64,000 bases of DNA from Septoria linicola (GCA_024114885.1 CP099428.1:1240001-1304000); one strand, 5' to 3'; shown: positions 22,489 to 33,754, numbered from the stretch's first letter. A program made the numbers and translations. The notes: generated from the letters alone by a model not told the origin.

Positions 22489-23795
22489 CGTGATGTCGGT
22501 GCGGCTGTCACACGGAGCGTCGCGAAGAAAATGTTGTTGTGATGGGAGTGGAAGCTTGACCTTGAGCAGTGAACGCGAACACACACGCTGAACGGCAAGA
22601 GCGTCTACACTCCTGTTCGGAGCAAGCACATCCATTGACTGCGCAAAGTGGTAAGTGCTCCACGAAGCAAAAGCTCACTTTCCACCACGCGTTTCGACCC
22701 TCGCACCTCAGCCTCCCCTGAGCAAACGTTAGATCTCTGTTCGAACCTCACTCGCAACACCAGCAAAATAACACACCAAAAGCCAAAAAAGAGAGGAAAC
22801 ATACAGCTACGAACCCTTCACCGGCAGCTAATACTCTGCAACAGAGTACGAGGATGTCTGCTTCTAGGGATAACGATTACTAAGTCCGCGGTGTGTCTAA
22901 AGCAATTCCTGTAATTGTTTGGTTCAACCGAAACAAGGCGCTAGTCGACTAGACCACCTATGGCCGTATGTGGCAGCTATACTTATTTGCGCCCTTATGA
23001 CTGTTTGAAATGTGGCGGGGTTGTGGCACAGTTGGGCGGAATTGAGGGCGGCGAGCACGTGCCGCCGGTGTCGCCGATGGACAGTCTTGACGGAACGTGC
23101 TGCAGTACTTCTCGCGGCAGGCCTGTAACCAAGCGAGCGTCACTCGGTAAAGTGATCCCCTTGATCTCTTCGCTCTTGAGATAGTCTTCGCGCGGACATG
23201 CTCACCATCCATCTGGCAGCCGGCGCCAAGCATTTGGACTGGAGGCACGCATCGAGTTGATCGAGACGTTCGGCACCATCACCATCAATGAAGTTTTCTG
23301 GCAGACGTGGTGAAACCGTCATGGTAGGCAGCACTGTGCGAGAAGATTCGAACGTTTCCTTTCGTCGGCGGGAACTCCCTCGAGTTCACATCTTCCGCAT
23401 CACTCTGCAGTCGTTGCCGAAGTGATAGTATTTTCAGAGGAGGCAATTTGTACCCAGCTTGACCAGTGCAACACAGCAATCGCCATAAAACAGCTGTCCG
23501 GACCCCGTACCACAAAGTCGTTGATATTCACGGACGCGGGATGGCCTTCTAGTGAGGCTCGCGACTGACGACTTCCTCACTTGTGCTGTTCCTGCCGCTC
23601 GCGAGCGGCTCTTGCTGCGCAGATATGGTCTGGCTCCAAGTGGTAGAAAGTCCACGGCGACCCCTACTTTGTTGATATTTCCTCCATCTCTCAATCCTCA
23701 TCCACCTCTTCAGCACATAAAAGTATCTCTACAGCTTCATGCAAAGAGCTTATCGCAATCACTCCACACCAGCATCAATTCGTTCGCAGCACAAC
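22489..23795. other. Intergenic with two adjacent palindromes, no gene
   Basis: About 1.3 kb. No convincing protein frame. Two palindromes lie side by side at 22915-22952. A CATAAAAG element about 80 bases before 23796 may be the TATA box of the next gene. Confidence 0.4.
22915..22952. repeat. Two adjacent palindromes
   Basis: 22915-22936 is an imperfect inverted repeat (TTGTTT, GGTT, one base, AACC, one base, AAACAA) and 22941-22952 is the perfect 12-base palindrome CTAGTCGACTAG. They could be transcription-factor dimer sites or a cruciform. The right side resembles a tRNA D-arm on the minus strand, but no complete tRNA can be folded. Confidence 0.35.
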
Positions 23796-24172
23796 ATGAA
23801 CACATCAACAAGAACAGAAGCACAAAATTGTAGACTCCTCTTCGGTGGGATGTTCACCACTTTCGGCATCATCGCCATGATTCTGGACGAGCCGTGGTAG
23901 TTCCGCGCCGCTGGAAGCGTACTGCTAGCGGTGGGCATGGGATTGCTCGTCTGGTCGTATGCCATGCACTATCTCACCGTTGCTGGCAAAGGTATGTCTT
24001 TCAAGGCCTTCCGAGATATTTGGGATGTCCAGGCTGATGCGTGCCATCTCCAGGCGTGAAGACTCGATGGCGGAAATGGACAGAGAATAGATGGGCAGCC
24101 GAAGCTGGAGTGCCAGGACAGGAGTTGGACGTGATGCCCCCAAGAACTCCATCGGCAGTGGTCGAAGAGTGA
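23796..24172 (+). pseudogene. Small two-helix membrane protein with an in-frame TAG
   Basis: Two exons, 23796-23991 and 24054-24172, with a GTATGT...CTCCAG intron, give a 104-codon frame that ends in SAVVEE. Coding character is convincing on both sides of the one internal stop, TAG at 23898-23900, codon 35. Helix 1 spans about residues 14-30 and helix 2 about residues 37-59, followed by a basic stretch (KTRWRKW) and a soluble tail. The stop falls between the helices, where CAG (Gln) to TAG would be a single C-to-T in CpA context. It could be a recent nonsense mutation, an assembly error or, less likely, readthrough. Family not recognised. Confidence 0.6.
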
Positions 24173-24409
24173 CGGCGCATAGATGTCTAGGTGTGAGACC
24201 GCGAGGAACTCGGACACGACCAAAGTGAAGCATTGATGAAAGACAGACATCGATACAATGTCTGAACACACATCGTTAGCGTTAGGAGAGAATGAGCACC
24301 GTATTGCGGGTGATATTGCAGCTTCTCAAGTCCGCACAACCCTCAGCTTGATCTACTCGCTTGCGCTGAGCCACCTGGCAGCTGACCAACGCAGATTGCC
24401 TGACGAATA

Positions 24410-26499
24410 CTACTTCGTCAGACTTCCACCTTCAGCAGCTTTGCCACTCGCAGGTATTGTGCTCTGGCTCTCCTTTCGCTTGTGACCTTCTGGCACGCCT
24501 CGTAGACTTCCGCCACTGAAGGGACCTGGTTTCCCATTCTCGCTGCTGGGACTCATCAGCCCGCCTACACTGGGACTTCTGATGCCACCTCTCGAGCTTG
24601 CAATACTGGGCCTCCGCGAACTTGGCGCCCCACCAGCCTGAGCTTCACGCTTCAAGAAGTCACTCCAAAGCTCCGCGAGACTTTCACGGCTTGCACCTCC
24701 CGGACTTTCGGGCACGAACTCACCCAACGTAGGTGTCGATGGCGTCCTTCTGAAAGGCGAAACCGGAACCCGCAAGCTCCCTCCAGCCGTGCTCAAGGTG
24801 CTGCCAGCGCGCTGCAGGCCAGCTTGTTCCTTTTGCGATTCATCCCAGCCAAGCAAAGCTGCAATAAGCTGCAGAATCTGGAACTTCTTTGGATCACTCC
24901 GATCGAGAGCGAGGAAGTGAAGGAAGTGGTTCGTCACCAGCTGCCGATCCACATTGTCTTCTGGCTTGCCGCGCTTGAGGAAGCGCAGGGCTTTGGTCAG
25001 GTGGTCGTTCAGGATAACAGCTTCGTGTCTGAGCTTGCCGATGAGCAAGTTCTTCTCCTTGACTTCCTTCTCAAAAGGCGCCGCGCGAGCAAGTTCTGCC
25101 TGCGTGGTCTCAAGCTCACTCTTCAAAGTAGCTGCTGCCTCTTCGGCTGCTTTCGTCTGAGCACGCAGAGCGTCGAGTTGTGACTGAGACTGCTCCACCA
25201 TCTCTCGCAGCTCGCGTTTCCGTTCTTCCTGCAGGTCCCGGAGTGCCCGTTGAAGACCATCGACTGTGCTCGATTGCGTGTTCGCTTCGGATTGTATGCG
25301 TTCGTAGGCTTCTCGTTGCGAGTTGAGCTGGTCCTCCAATTCTTGCGACTTCTCCTCCAGAGCTTCACGCCTCGAGCGCTCTTCTGTTGCTAGTATCTCC
25401 CAATCTTGCATTGCTTGCCTTGCGACTTCGTAGTCTTCCCTCAACGCCGCTTCTCTTTGCACCATATCGTCTCGCTCTTTCGCCCAATTACTCGTGGAAA
25501 GATTTGTCCGACTACGCAGAGTCTCAATCTCGCTGGCTTGGGATTCAAGATTTGTGTTCAGCTCCGATATCTGTTTCTGTAGCCGCTCACTTTCCGATTG
25601 TGCTGTGCTGTTCGTCTTCTCCAGCTCCTCGATACGCTCCCTCGCAGTTTCCAATTCAGCAGCGTCTGCCTTCAGTCGTTCCCCCAGCTGTGATCGGATC
25701 GTGTTGACTTTTCCAAGCAGATTGCGGTATTGCGTTTCAGCGTGCTCTTTGCCCTCATTTGATTGCTCGAGCTCTTCTTTCACGCCTGACAGCTCCTCGT
25801 TGTGCTTTTCCTGCAGGCTCTCCAGTGACTTGCGTAGTTCTGTGACTTCTGCCCGTAGACTGTCACGTTCCTGCTGCATTGCGTCGAGTCGTGCGGTGGT
25901 ATTCGTTGCGGCGCCGCTTGTCGTGGTTGTCGTCGTCTCTGGCTGCTCTTCGTCCTCTCCGTCCTCCTCATCGGCATCGTCGTCTCCCTCATCCTCTGCG
26001 GGCGTCTCCGTGGGTCTATGAGATCCGTTTCGAACGGGCAGCTCGGCCTGTTTCTCCGAAGGTTTGGATTGTGCTGGAGGCATATCTGTGGACTTCGCGG
26101 CCTCTACAGGCGCTGCTTTCGACGCTTTCTATATCATGTCTTAGCCGATCAAATCATATGGCATATTTCAGCACACTCACGCTCGGCGATTGTGATCGTG
26201 ATCGGCCCTCGTCGTCGTCGTCGTCGTCGGCTACGGAATTGGCGTGCGAGCCATTCGCCTGTACAGCGCTGTTGCTAGCATTTGCCTGGCCATTGGGCTT
26301 CTTTTTGCCCTTCTTCTTCTTATTCTTGCTCGCTAGTATCACCAGACATTAGCAGGCCGTCCAACAAGTGTATATGCATATGGCCTCGGCCCCCTCCACT
26401 CCCGCCAAGCGATGCCATTCTTGTTGATGTCCTTGGTGGTGCGGGCGATGGCATACCTGATTTGCTGGCAGCGTCTGCTTGCGCATTGACCGCAGACAT
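24410..26499 (-). CDS. RUD3: Golgin Rud3-like coiled-coil protein with GRAB domain
   Basis: Three exons on the minus strand, 26457-26499, 26181-26332 and 24410-26128, give 637 residues. The first intron has a GTATGC donor, GCTAAT branch and TAG acceptor, and the second a GTGAGT donor. Exon 1 encodes only 14 residues plus one base. The N-terminus has a lysine patch (KNKKKKGKKK) and a long acidic D/E segment. A coiled coil rich in E, Q, L and R occupies about residues 135-430. The GRAB region follows: LNDHLTKALRFLK, then NVDRQLVTNHFLHFLALDRS and FQILQLIAALLGWD. The tail is Ser/Pro-rich. Rud3/GMAP-210 proteins bind Arf1 at the cis-Golgi and tether ER-derived vesicles. The distal GRAB sequence supports Rud3 over an Imh1-type GRIP golgin. 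Confidence 0.88.
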
Positions 26500-27187
26500 G
26501 GTCACTCTCTATATGTTGAGCTCTATCATCAATGTCATGGCAAGATCTCAGTAGCCTCGACGTTCCCATCTGCTTCCACGTAGCCTCGAAAGCGCGCTAA
26601 AACTAGTGGGATTTGGATCCTGGCACAAACACGAGAGCCTCCGCTGTCACATGCATCGAATGTACTTACTTCACAGCATATTACCTCAGCTGCATTTGTT
26701 CACCCAACGATATATGAACTGGGACAAGATGGATACATCCAAAGCCTCTCTCGACTTCTTCGATCCTCCGCATCCGACTCGAGATTTACACCACAAGATG
26801 CCCGCCAGACACTTGCCTCCCTTCCCTGTTTTTATCTGTACTACACTCAATTTTGGCCCTCCCCACGAAGTTCTCCTCTTGTATGCCTTTAGGCGGCTGT
26901 CTTATTAGCAGTAAGTCTGACTATAACACACGCGGCGAGGCTAGGAGCTGCCTCCGCTTCCTCTCACACGCGTAGGAGTAGTGAACCATGATGGCATAGG
27001 GTCCAATGACCTACTTCGATCTGTGCGACTGCGAAATGCACCGTGCATCAATGATGTACGACAATACTTCTGCTGACTGCAATGAAGTCAAAGAAGTGCA
27101 GGTAAGCTTCTTCTTTCGCTCCTCACACGTCACAATTACATTCGTTCCTGCAATCGCTTAGCCGTTTACCCTATTGCGTACCTGACA
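26500..27187. other. Divergent promoter region, Rud3 and catalase-like gene
   Basis: About 0.7 kb between divergent genes. Only short frames; no RNA gene or clear promoter motif was identified. Confidence 0.4.
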
Positions 27188-28420
27188 ATGGTCAATACCA
27201 CTTCGAAAAGCATCTTTACTGCTCCAAATCAGTTCACTCATCAACGTATACCAAATACAAGCGGCACATTGCCCCATCGACAAAGCTTGAAGACCGAAAT
27301 GTCAATCGATGCCAGCAGCAGTCTCAACGAGATGTCTGACAGGAGATATCTACGATGGGACACGAAGGGCGTAGAAGATCCGCCACCTGGGGAACAAGAA
27401 GATATCAAGGCCGTGGCCGAGCAAATCAACACGCAGCAGTGTCAACAATTCGATAACCACAGACACGTCTACACTGGCACCCATTGCCGGACTCACGGAA
27501 TCGTGAAGGGCACGTTCATTGTACACGATGGGCTACCACCGCACCTTGCCCAGGGCGAGCTTTTTTCCCAAGCGACAGAGTACCCAGCCGCATGCCGTTA
27601 CTCTACTGAACCAGGTGCCCCAGGCTTCTCTGATACGATCCCAGCCCCACGAGGCTTCAGCATGAAGCTGTTCAACGTTGGAGGCGATTCCTTCCCCACC
27701 GGCGCAGATGTATCACATCCGCAGACACAAGATATCGAGTTCAACAGCACGCCAGCGATTGAGTTAGCTGATGCCAAGACCACTCGTGAGATCTTCGACA
27801 TCCGCATGGGACTAGGAACGCTTCTCGAGACGAAGGAGATGAATCAGGCGCTCGAGAAGAGGAACGACACAGAACTGCAGAAGGCACGGTTCCAAGTTCC
27901 CAACGCTCATCTGGCGTCGCTTCGACAATATTCGCAGACAGCTTATCGATTCGGTGATTATGTCTTCAAGTACTGCCTGGTGCCCAACACCGAAATGCAA
28001 AAGAAGCTAGCAGACCAGACTATCAAGCCCGAGAGCCATGAAAGTGACCAGCATCACAAATGGCTTCAGAATTTCCACGCTAACCACGATGCTGAGTACC
28101 TGTTCCAAGTCCAGTTGCTTGAAAATCTAGACGAGCAACCTGTGGAATACGCGGGCACGGAGTGGGACTCGGAGAAATATCCTTGGCAGACAGTCGCGAC
28201 GTTGAGGATTCCCAAGCAAGAAGCCTTTGATCTCGAGAGGAAGGCCTTTTGGGAAGACCATATGCGACTCGATCCGTGGCATGGCTTGAAGAGCTATCAG
28301 CCACTTGGTAGTTCCAATAGGCTGAGGAAAGTCGTGTATCCTGCCAGCTCTGCTCTAAGGAGGAAGATGAATGGGATGAAGGAGATATGGGTCAGAAGTA
28401 TTGATGAGATACCAAATTGA
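27188..28420 (+). CDS. Catalase-related haem-domain protein
   Basis: Single frame of 410 residues; MSDRRYLRW at 27332 is an alternative start nearer the usual family N-terminus. It matches the catalase-related family rather than true catalases: HRHVYTGTHCRTHGIVKGTF carries the distal-His-like region, then LPPHLAQGELF, EYPAACRYST and PRGFSMKLFNV. Near the C-terminus LDPWHGLKSYQPLGSSNRLR replaces the RLFSYxDTxxxR haem-ligand signature, so the proximal tyrosine of classic catalase is not evident. Relatives include peroxidase-like and lipid-hydroperoxide-converting proteins. Activity may be peroxidatic, or may act on oxylipins; neither can be decided from sequence. No signal peptide and no obvious peroxisomal C-terminal tripeptide (ends IPN). 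Confidence 0.85.
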   Translation: MVNTTSKSIFTAPNQFTHQRIPNTSGTLPHRQSLKTEMSIDASSSLNEMSDRRYLRWDTKGVEDPPPGEQEDIKAVAEQINTQQCQQFDNHRHVYTGTHCRTHGIVKGTFIVHDGLPPHLAQGELFSQATEYPAACRYSTEPGAPGFSDTIPAPRGFSMKLFNVGGDSFPTGADVSHPQTQDIEFNSTPAIELADAKTTREIFDIRMGLGTLLETKEMNQALEKRNDTELQKARFQVPNAHLASLRQYSQTAYRFGDYVFKYCLVPNTEMQKKLADQTIKPESHESDQHHKWLQNFHANHDAEYLFQVQLLENLDEQPVEYAGTEWDSEKYPWQTVATLRIPKQEAFDLERKAFWEDHMRLDPWHGLKSYQPLGSSNRLRKVVYPASSALRRKMNGMKEIWVRSIDEIPN

Positions 28421-28654
28421 AGGTGCAGCCGGTGTCACAATGTGTTAGACGTCGCACAGCAGGCTGTGATCCCGAACTTCCGCCGGCAGGTTCCACTATG
28501 CTCCCTCGCTACTTCTGTTCCAGGTTGACTTTGTTCATCATCATCACAAGTTCGGCGCGTCCACACAGCAGTTCCATCAACTAACGACCCACGAGCGCCC
28601 TGATCATCTCACAGATTCGACATCTCACCAGACCACCCAATCGAAAGAAGCGCG

Positions 28655-29997
28655 ATGCCGCTGGAGGACCTGCCGACGGAGATCTTGGACCACATCTGCG
28701 GGCGCTGTGGAACGGACGAAGTCAAAGATCTTCGCTCGGCCAACAAAACGCTATGCAGTGTGGCCAACGAACACCTGCTTCGTGAGCTATCAATCTGTTA
28801 CAACGTCCATAGCATCACATCTGCAACTAAGATAGCACAGGAGATGCCGGATCTTGCAAAAGGCATCCGTTATTTATGTTTCGATGCTGCTAGGTTTTGC
28901 GGACCCGTGAGCAACGAAGACTGGCTGCACTCTTTAAACCGGCTGAAGTCCATAAGAGCTATGCAATCTTCGCGAAGCCGGCCGGCTGTTGACGAGGTCT
29001 CGACGTACTTTTCCGATGCGGTGCCCAACACAGAGACCATGTACGAGGCATACGAGCGTCTGTTCCGCGAGCAGGAATGGCTTGACATGAAAGGTCCAAG
29101 CTCGTTCCTGCGCACAAACCTCACTCTCTTGCTCCAAGGCTGCCCTCGGCTTGTTAGTATCCATTTCGTCATGCATGAGATTTGCGATCCTGCAGCCTGT
29201 AGAGGACTGCGGCACCGCAATCGCGCTTTCAAGCAGGCTGCGATCAAACCCAGGTATGATCCTCTTCCAGTTGGTGGCGGCGTGCACGCTTTGACAAAGG
29301 TGATTCGAGCAGCGCACGATTCTCGGTGGACTGTCCATGAGCTGGTTGTCAGTGATGTTTCGCACTGATTCTTCCTGCAGACTATGCCAGTCGTCGCTGA
29401 TATATATGTACTGTGGCAGCCAACATCAAAGTCTTTCGGTGGAACTTCGCCTGTTACGATCCTTATGACATTGAGAGGGAAGCAATGCACAGGCTGAAAG
29501 CAGGAGCAGTGCGGACTTTTCTTCACCATGCCAACTCTCTAAAGGTCCTGGATCTCAAGCTCAATTCCGATATGATAACGAGTTTGGTCAACGTGCTGGA
29601 TCTGATGGGCGACACAACTCTGCCACACCTTGAACAGCTCTTGCTTGCTTTTACTACCGTCACTGCATCAACTCTGGGTGCTATCCTGCTGCAGTATCAA
29701 GAGACACCCCAGCGACTGTCGCTGCACTCAATACACTTCAGCGGCCACGACTCTCGAAATGAGTGCTTTAAGCCATTTGCTGGCACGCTCAAGAAGCTGA
29801 GCGATGTGCATCTTGGTGATGAGCTCACGCGTAGTCCCGGTTTCCATCGGTGGGATGACCTTGAGCACACGTATGAGGCTTGCCTCAGTCCGTCCGTTCG
29901 TGACGCTCTCTCGCGCTACATCATATACGGCGAGCCAGAGCCTCCAAAATTCCGAGAGAAGCGAGACAAGTACTTTGACGATGAACCATGGACATAG
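28655..29997 (+). CDS. F-box protein
   Basis: Two exons, 28655-29351 and 29420-29997, with a GTGATG donor, GCTGAT branch and CAG acceptor give 424 residues without frame conflict. Without the intron the frame would stop at 29368. The N-terminus MPLEDLPTEILDHICGRCG and the following KDLRSANKTLCSVANEHLL form a typical F-box, which would dock on Skp1. The rest has leucine-rich helical segments (LKVLDLKLNSDM, LPHLEQLLLAFTTV) resembling degenerate leucine-rich repeats used for substrate binding. The exact donor is inferred from phase and could be shifted. Substrate unknown. Confidence 0.75.
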
Positions 29998-31031
29998 CGC
30001 CAAGTCTCTCATGACGACCAGCATTAACTGGCCTGAACCAGCGGGAGCGACAGATGCTTAGAAGCGGAGCCTGGTGGCCCGACTACTCGCATGGCTGGTA
30101 AACGAGACTAACATCGCGGAGGCCAGTACAATGACACGAAAGGCAAGTGGTGTTCACCAAATCAGGGCTGTATGAGTGTAGAACATAGTCTTGGCTGTGG
30201 CACATCTCGAGCCTTGACCGCGTATGTCTGGTACCGGCACCGCGTGGTATGCATCACTTGTATAGCCTTGGCACGCTGCTGCCTGATATCAACTTGATGA
30301 CATCGGCTTGCATTCTTCACTTCTATATCCTCTCGCCCACCACTTTCCGCCACTAGCGACGGACACACATTACGAGACACAGTATGTGCCTGCTATCCGA
30401 TGGTCTCATAGCTCGAAGCTCAAGCAGGGATGTCGTCGTACTCTCGATGAACGACCTCTTCGTCAAGCAAGAAGAAGGAAGCGCGTAGCTATCATCTCGG
30501 CCTGGGCATCACTAAATTCCTCGAGGTTCTTGAGGATTTGCCCAGGAAGGTAGTAGGGTTTTCGAACGGCAGGAGTATGGCCGCCAAGATCTGTGGAACG
30601 GCACTGCCCAATTGCTCGAGTGGAAGAGCGAGATATCTTGCACTGCAAGGTGGCTTCGTATGCCACAATGCGCTACGCACTACCCCGAGACTATCTGAAA
30701 TGTGACAACCTTGCTAAAACTCTCATGTAGCGGATCGAGGATGCTGGAATTTCCAGCTGCTGCCTATTCACTGGCCAAATCTCAGTCTGCTCTGTGAAGC
30801 AGAGTAGACTTCCACGAAAATGAGTCAACGACCCTCAAGAGCACTCCAAACCCGTCCATTGACTGGCCATCATGCATGAGACATCTCGATAAGCAGGTCG
30901 TAGCCGGCTTGGCTTTTCTCTCATAGTATATAAGGAGCTTCAGAAGTCCTCAATGCAAGTCCTGTACTTGCTTCCTCTTCTTCCACTTCATTTCATCACA
31001 ATCAGCTCAAAACTACCTCAGATTCTCTAGG
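29998..31031. other. Intergenic with promoter of the SIMPL gene
   Basis: About 1 kb without recognised genes. Contains a TATA box just upstream of 31032. Confidence 0.45.
30927..30933 (+). promoter_or_regulatory. TATA box of the SIMPL-domain gene
   Basis: TATATAA lies 99 bases before the ATG at 31032, followed by a C/T-rich leader (cttcctcttcttcc). Good match in sequence and spacing. Confidence 0.55.
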
Positions 31032-31745
31032 ATGTCTCAATCCACTCCCTTCACTCTCAAAGTCTCCGGCGAAGCCGAGATCCCTCTCCCCGCCGAGCGA
31101 GCCGTCATCAATGTCAAAGTCTCCAGCGAAGGCATCAACAAAGCTTCCGTTTCCGACGAAGTCCTCACCGCCGCCAAGCACGTTGAACGGCTTCTCGTCG
31201 AGCTCTCGCCCAAGGACGAAAGCCCAGAAGCTAAAGCCGCTTCTCCTCTTGCTCATTGGTCCAAAACTTCTCTCGCGGCTACATCCTACATACCTCTTGA
31301 GCACTACGAAAAGGACGAGGAGAAACCCAAAGTCCGGCACTACAAAGGAAGCATCGACTTCGACATCCGCTTCAAAGAGTTCAAAGCCCTCGGCTCGTTC
31401 GGTGCTCGTATCTCGTCCGTCCCACATGTCGAAGTTCAAGATATTCAGTGGATCATTACCGAGGAGACGCGCGCTCGCTATCGTCCTAAGCTCCGACAAG
31501 CCGCTGCTAAAGACGCTATGGCTCGGGCGCAGGATTATTGTGGTGTTTTGGGTTGTACCAATTTGAGACCTGTGGAGCTTGATGAGGAGAATGGGTGTGG
31601 CTCTCGTCACCGGACTTATCATATGGCGAGCCAGGAGTTGGGCGCTGGGTATGGAGAGGAGGATGAGGGGATCGTTGCCGTGGAGTTTACGAGGCAGGAG
31701 GTTAAGATGAGTATGAGTGTTGGGGTTACGTTTCATGCTGAGTGA
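31032..31745 (+). CDS. SIMPL-domain (DUF541) protein
   Basis: Intron-less, 237 residues. The opening FTLKVSGEAEIPLPAERAVINVKVSSEG and the later VEVQDIQWIITEETRARYRPKLRQAAAKDAMARA region are the two conserved parts of the SIMPL fold, with C-terminal beta strands in VKMSMSVGVTFHAE. In bacteria SIMPL proteins are often periplasmic, and animal IRAK1BP1 is a relative; fungal members are small cytosolic proteins of unknown function. There is no signal peptide. The gene is compact, with a strong TATA box, and ends just before a non-coding gap. Confidence 0.85.
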   Translation: MSQSTPFTLKVSGEAEIPLPAERAVINVKVSSEGINKASVSDEVLTAAKHVERLLVELSPKDESPEAKAASPLAHWSKTSLAATSYIPLEHYEKDEEKPKVRHYKGSIDFDIRFKEFKALGSFGARISSVPHVEVQDIQWIITEETRARYRPKLRQAAAKDAMARAQDYCGVLGCTNLRPVELDEENGCGSRHRTYHMASQELGAGYGEEDEGIVAVEFTRQEVKMSMSVGVTFHAE

Positions 31746-32175
31746 GTTTGGCGGGGTTGCTGCTGTTGAGGGTGAGGGGTGCTCATGGATCTTAGTGCAT
31801 TGGTTGTGAAGGAGTGATCGGTGTCTCTGGACTCAAGTGATAGGTCTGGTGCTGAGCATCTCGACTAAGCGTGGCGAGGCGGACTTGAGTAGATGTGAGA
31901 GGCGAGCGATGATCGCTGAGCGAAAAGGGGCCGTCGTGAGGGATTGTGCGTGTGAGTCGCAGATGAGTCGATGTATTACATCCGATGCCCTGAAAACGGC
32001 CCTGAATGTTGAAGTTTCTTATCAAGAAGTTGAGTCGACTCTGCACTCCGATGTCCCATGCTGTCTGTTGCCCGAGGCCCCGTTGGTAGAAGCATGCAAC
32101 CCAACCAGCACTGCAAGAATTTTTGGTCGTCATTCGCACTGGACCCCTACATCTACTTCTCTTCCGGTGGCAGAC
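31746..32175. other. Convergent intergenic region
   Basis: Between the SIMPL gene and the F-box-like gene on the opposite strand. No gene recognised. Confidence 0.4.
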
Positions 32176-32829
32176 CTACTCAAGCCACTCGGAAGACCCA
32201 AGTGACTGTAATTTTAGACGCACTTCCAATGCAAATTCTACAGAGATGAGAAAGTTCGCCCACGCGTGTAGATTACTCCACCTCTCACCAGCGTAATAGC
32301 GGCGGTATGTGTTCCATTCGCCACAAATTGAACCTTCATGGTGAACGTGCACGATAGCTCCAGTATGTCCCTTGCACCGCACCACATGCATGTGTGGCAA
32401 CTTCATCTTGTAGATGGTGCTCTCGAACAGTTCAACGCGATTCAGGCCGTTCAGCTCCGCCAGCAAGAAGACCTCGATGGACCAGCCCTGCTTCGATCGT
32501 ACAATAGTGTGATCGTGCGGAGGTCTTTTGACGCGAATTTGGAGAGTCTGCGAGCCATCGATGGCGTCTCTGAACTCGCGACTGACCAATCGGCACTTTG
32601 GCAGCTCGGGGTTGGGGAGTTCTTGGGGATATCCAGTCCAGTCGAATGGTGACGGAACTTGTAGCAGAATGGCTTCAAGGAGCTCGGCGATGGCGAAGGT
32701 TCGAGCAGCAGCTGACATTGGCGATAGAGCTGCAAAAGACATTAGCCTGGTCTGCCGAGAAAGTGCCCAAAAGAGAGGTGTACCAGGTACTTGCGCTGCG
32801 CCTGCTTCATCGACATCAGTGGTCGACAT
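32176..32829 (-). CDS. F-box-like protein, paralogue 1 of 3
   Basis: Read from the ATG at 32829. A 54-bp intron at 32730-32783 (GTACAC donor, GGCTAATG branch, TTTTGCAG acceptor) keeps frame; unspliced, the frame is also open, so the intron is likely but not certain. Spliced length is 199 residues. The N-terminal motif RTFAIAELLEAILLQVP followed by PKCRLVSREFRDAIDGSQTL is an F-box-like helix pair shared with the genes at 33192 and 38069. The C-terminal half has no known domain. An alternative ATG at 32970 would add 47 residues of unlikely composition. Function unknown; Skp1 binding is inferred. Confidence 0.65.
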   Translation of the reverse strand: MSTTDVDEAGAAQVPGTPLFWALSRQTRLMSFAALSPMSAAARTFAIAELLEAILLQVPSPFDWTGYPQELPNPELPKCRLVSREFRDAIDGSQTLQIRVKRPPHDHTIVRSKQGWSIEVFLLAELNGLNRVELFESTIYKMKLPHMHVVRCKGHTGAIVHVHHEGSICGEWNTYRRYYAGERWSNLHAWANFLISVEFALEVRLKLQSLGSSEWLE

Positions 32830-33191
32830 TTTTGAGTCTGTTGGAAGTGACAGCTCAGTGTTGCTAGTTGTGTCGAGGACGGCGGCGCGAGTGTAGTGTG
32901 TGCTGTACGACAAGTTATCGCAAACTTGGTTGTAACATGGTGATCTGCACGCCAAGAAGTGAGTGATCATGCAGCTTGCTTCACTTCACCTGCATGTTAC
33001 CGTGCAAACCTTAATCTCGACCCGAAAGCTCGCGCAACTTTCTCTTCAGCAGAACGACCTCTCCGTTCATTGCAACATTCCGCGCGTCCAAACAGAACAA
33101 AGTTCCACATCATCGGCCCACAAAAGTACGGAAAGGCTCAGATAAGCAGTGCTCGTCTTTGACCTGCGGACACGCGCTCACGTCTCCACAG

Positions 33192-33754
33192 ATGGCCACT
33201 TTCGCGCCGCCGCCGAACGCTGCTCAGCGCACCTTCGCTATCGCGGAACTGCTCGAGAACATTCTCCTACAGCTCGATCGTGACGAGCCACGTGCCCACT
33301 ACGGCTTCTGTCTCCTCGGACCACTAGAACAGCTCTTCACACTCCAGCGCGTCAGTCGCGATTTTTTGGCACTATCAAAGGCTCGAAGCAGCTACAGAAG
33401 AAGATGTCCGAGCCAGAACGCCCTTCGACTCACTGCGGCAAATGCTTGGCGAAGGCTGGCACGGAGATTATCGTCGAGAAGTATATCCAGCTTCTCGGCC
33501 GCCGCGTGGCCAATGCTATGGCGAGGGGTTTTTGGGATAAGAAAGGATCATGGCGACAGATCGCAATTGTCCCGGCGGAGTTGCGCTGCCAGCTTGTTGG
33601 ACGTGTTCTGCGTGTTGACTTTCAGTTCGAGGAGCCGGGGTGCGGTGATCAGGGGTGGGCTGTTGGCAAGACCATTACTTGTGGACAGGTTGCGGACGAG
33701 ATGAGGGTGAATGAGGAGTTCACCATGTGCGTGGATGTCGAGAACGTTCTTTGA
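33192..33754 (+). pseudogene. F-box-like protein, paralogue 2 of 3, frameshifted
   Basis: Starts MATFAPPPNAAQRTFAIAEL at 33192, closely matching paralogue 1. The frame is continuous to a T6 run at 33362-33367 and then moves to a second frame that continues the family pattern (TIKGSKQLQKKM, compare ITGSIELRKKM in paralogue 3) and ends at 33754. One missing T in the homopolymer explains the break. Without it the protein would be about 187 residues, normal for this family. A real mutation or a homopolymer assembly error are equally possible. Otherwise the downstream frame shows no further stops, which favours a recent or technical lesion. Confidence 0.65.

Noticed and set aside
22880..22957. tRNA gene on the minus strand (D-arm-like GGTCTAGTCGACTAGCGCC)
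   Set aside because: Acceptor and T stems do not pair; the region is better described as two palindromes.
24258..24485. Plus-strand 75-residue frame overlapping the Rud3 3' end
   Set aside because: Overlaps a well-supported gene on the other strand and lacks any motif.
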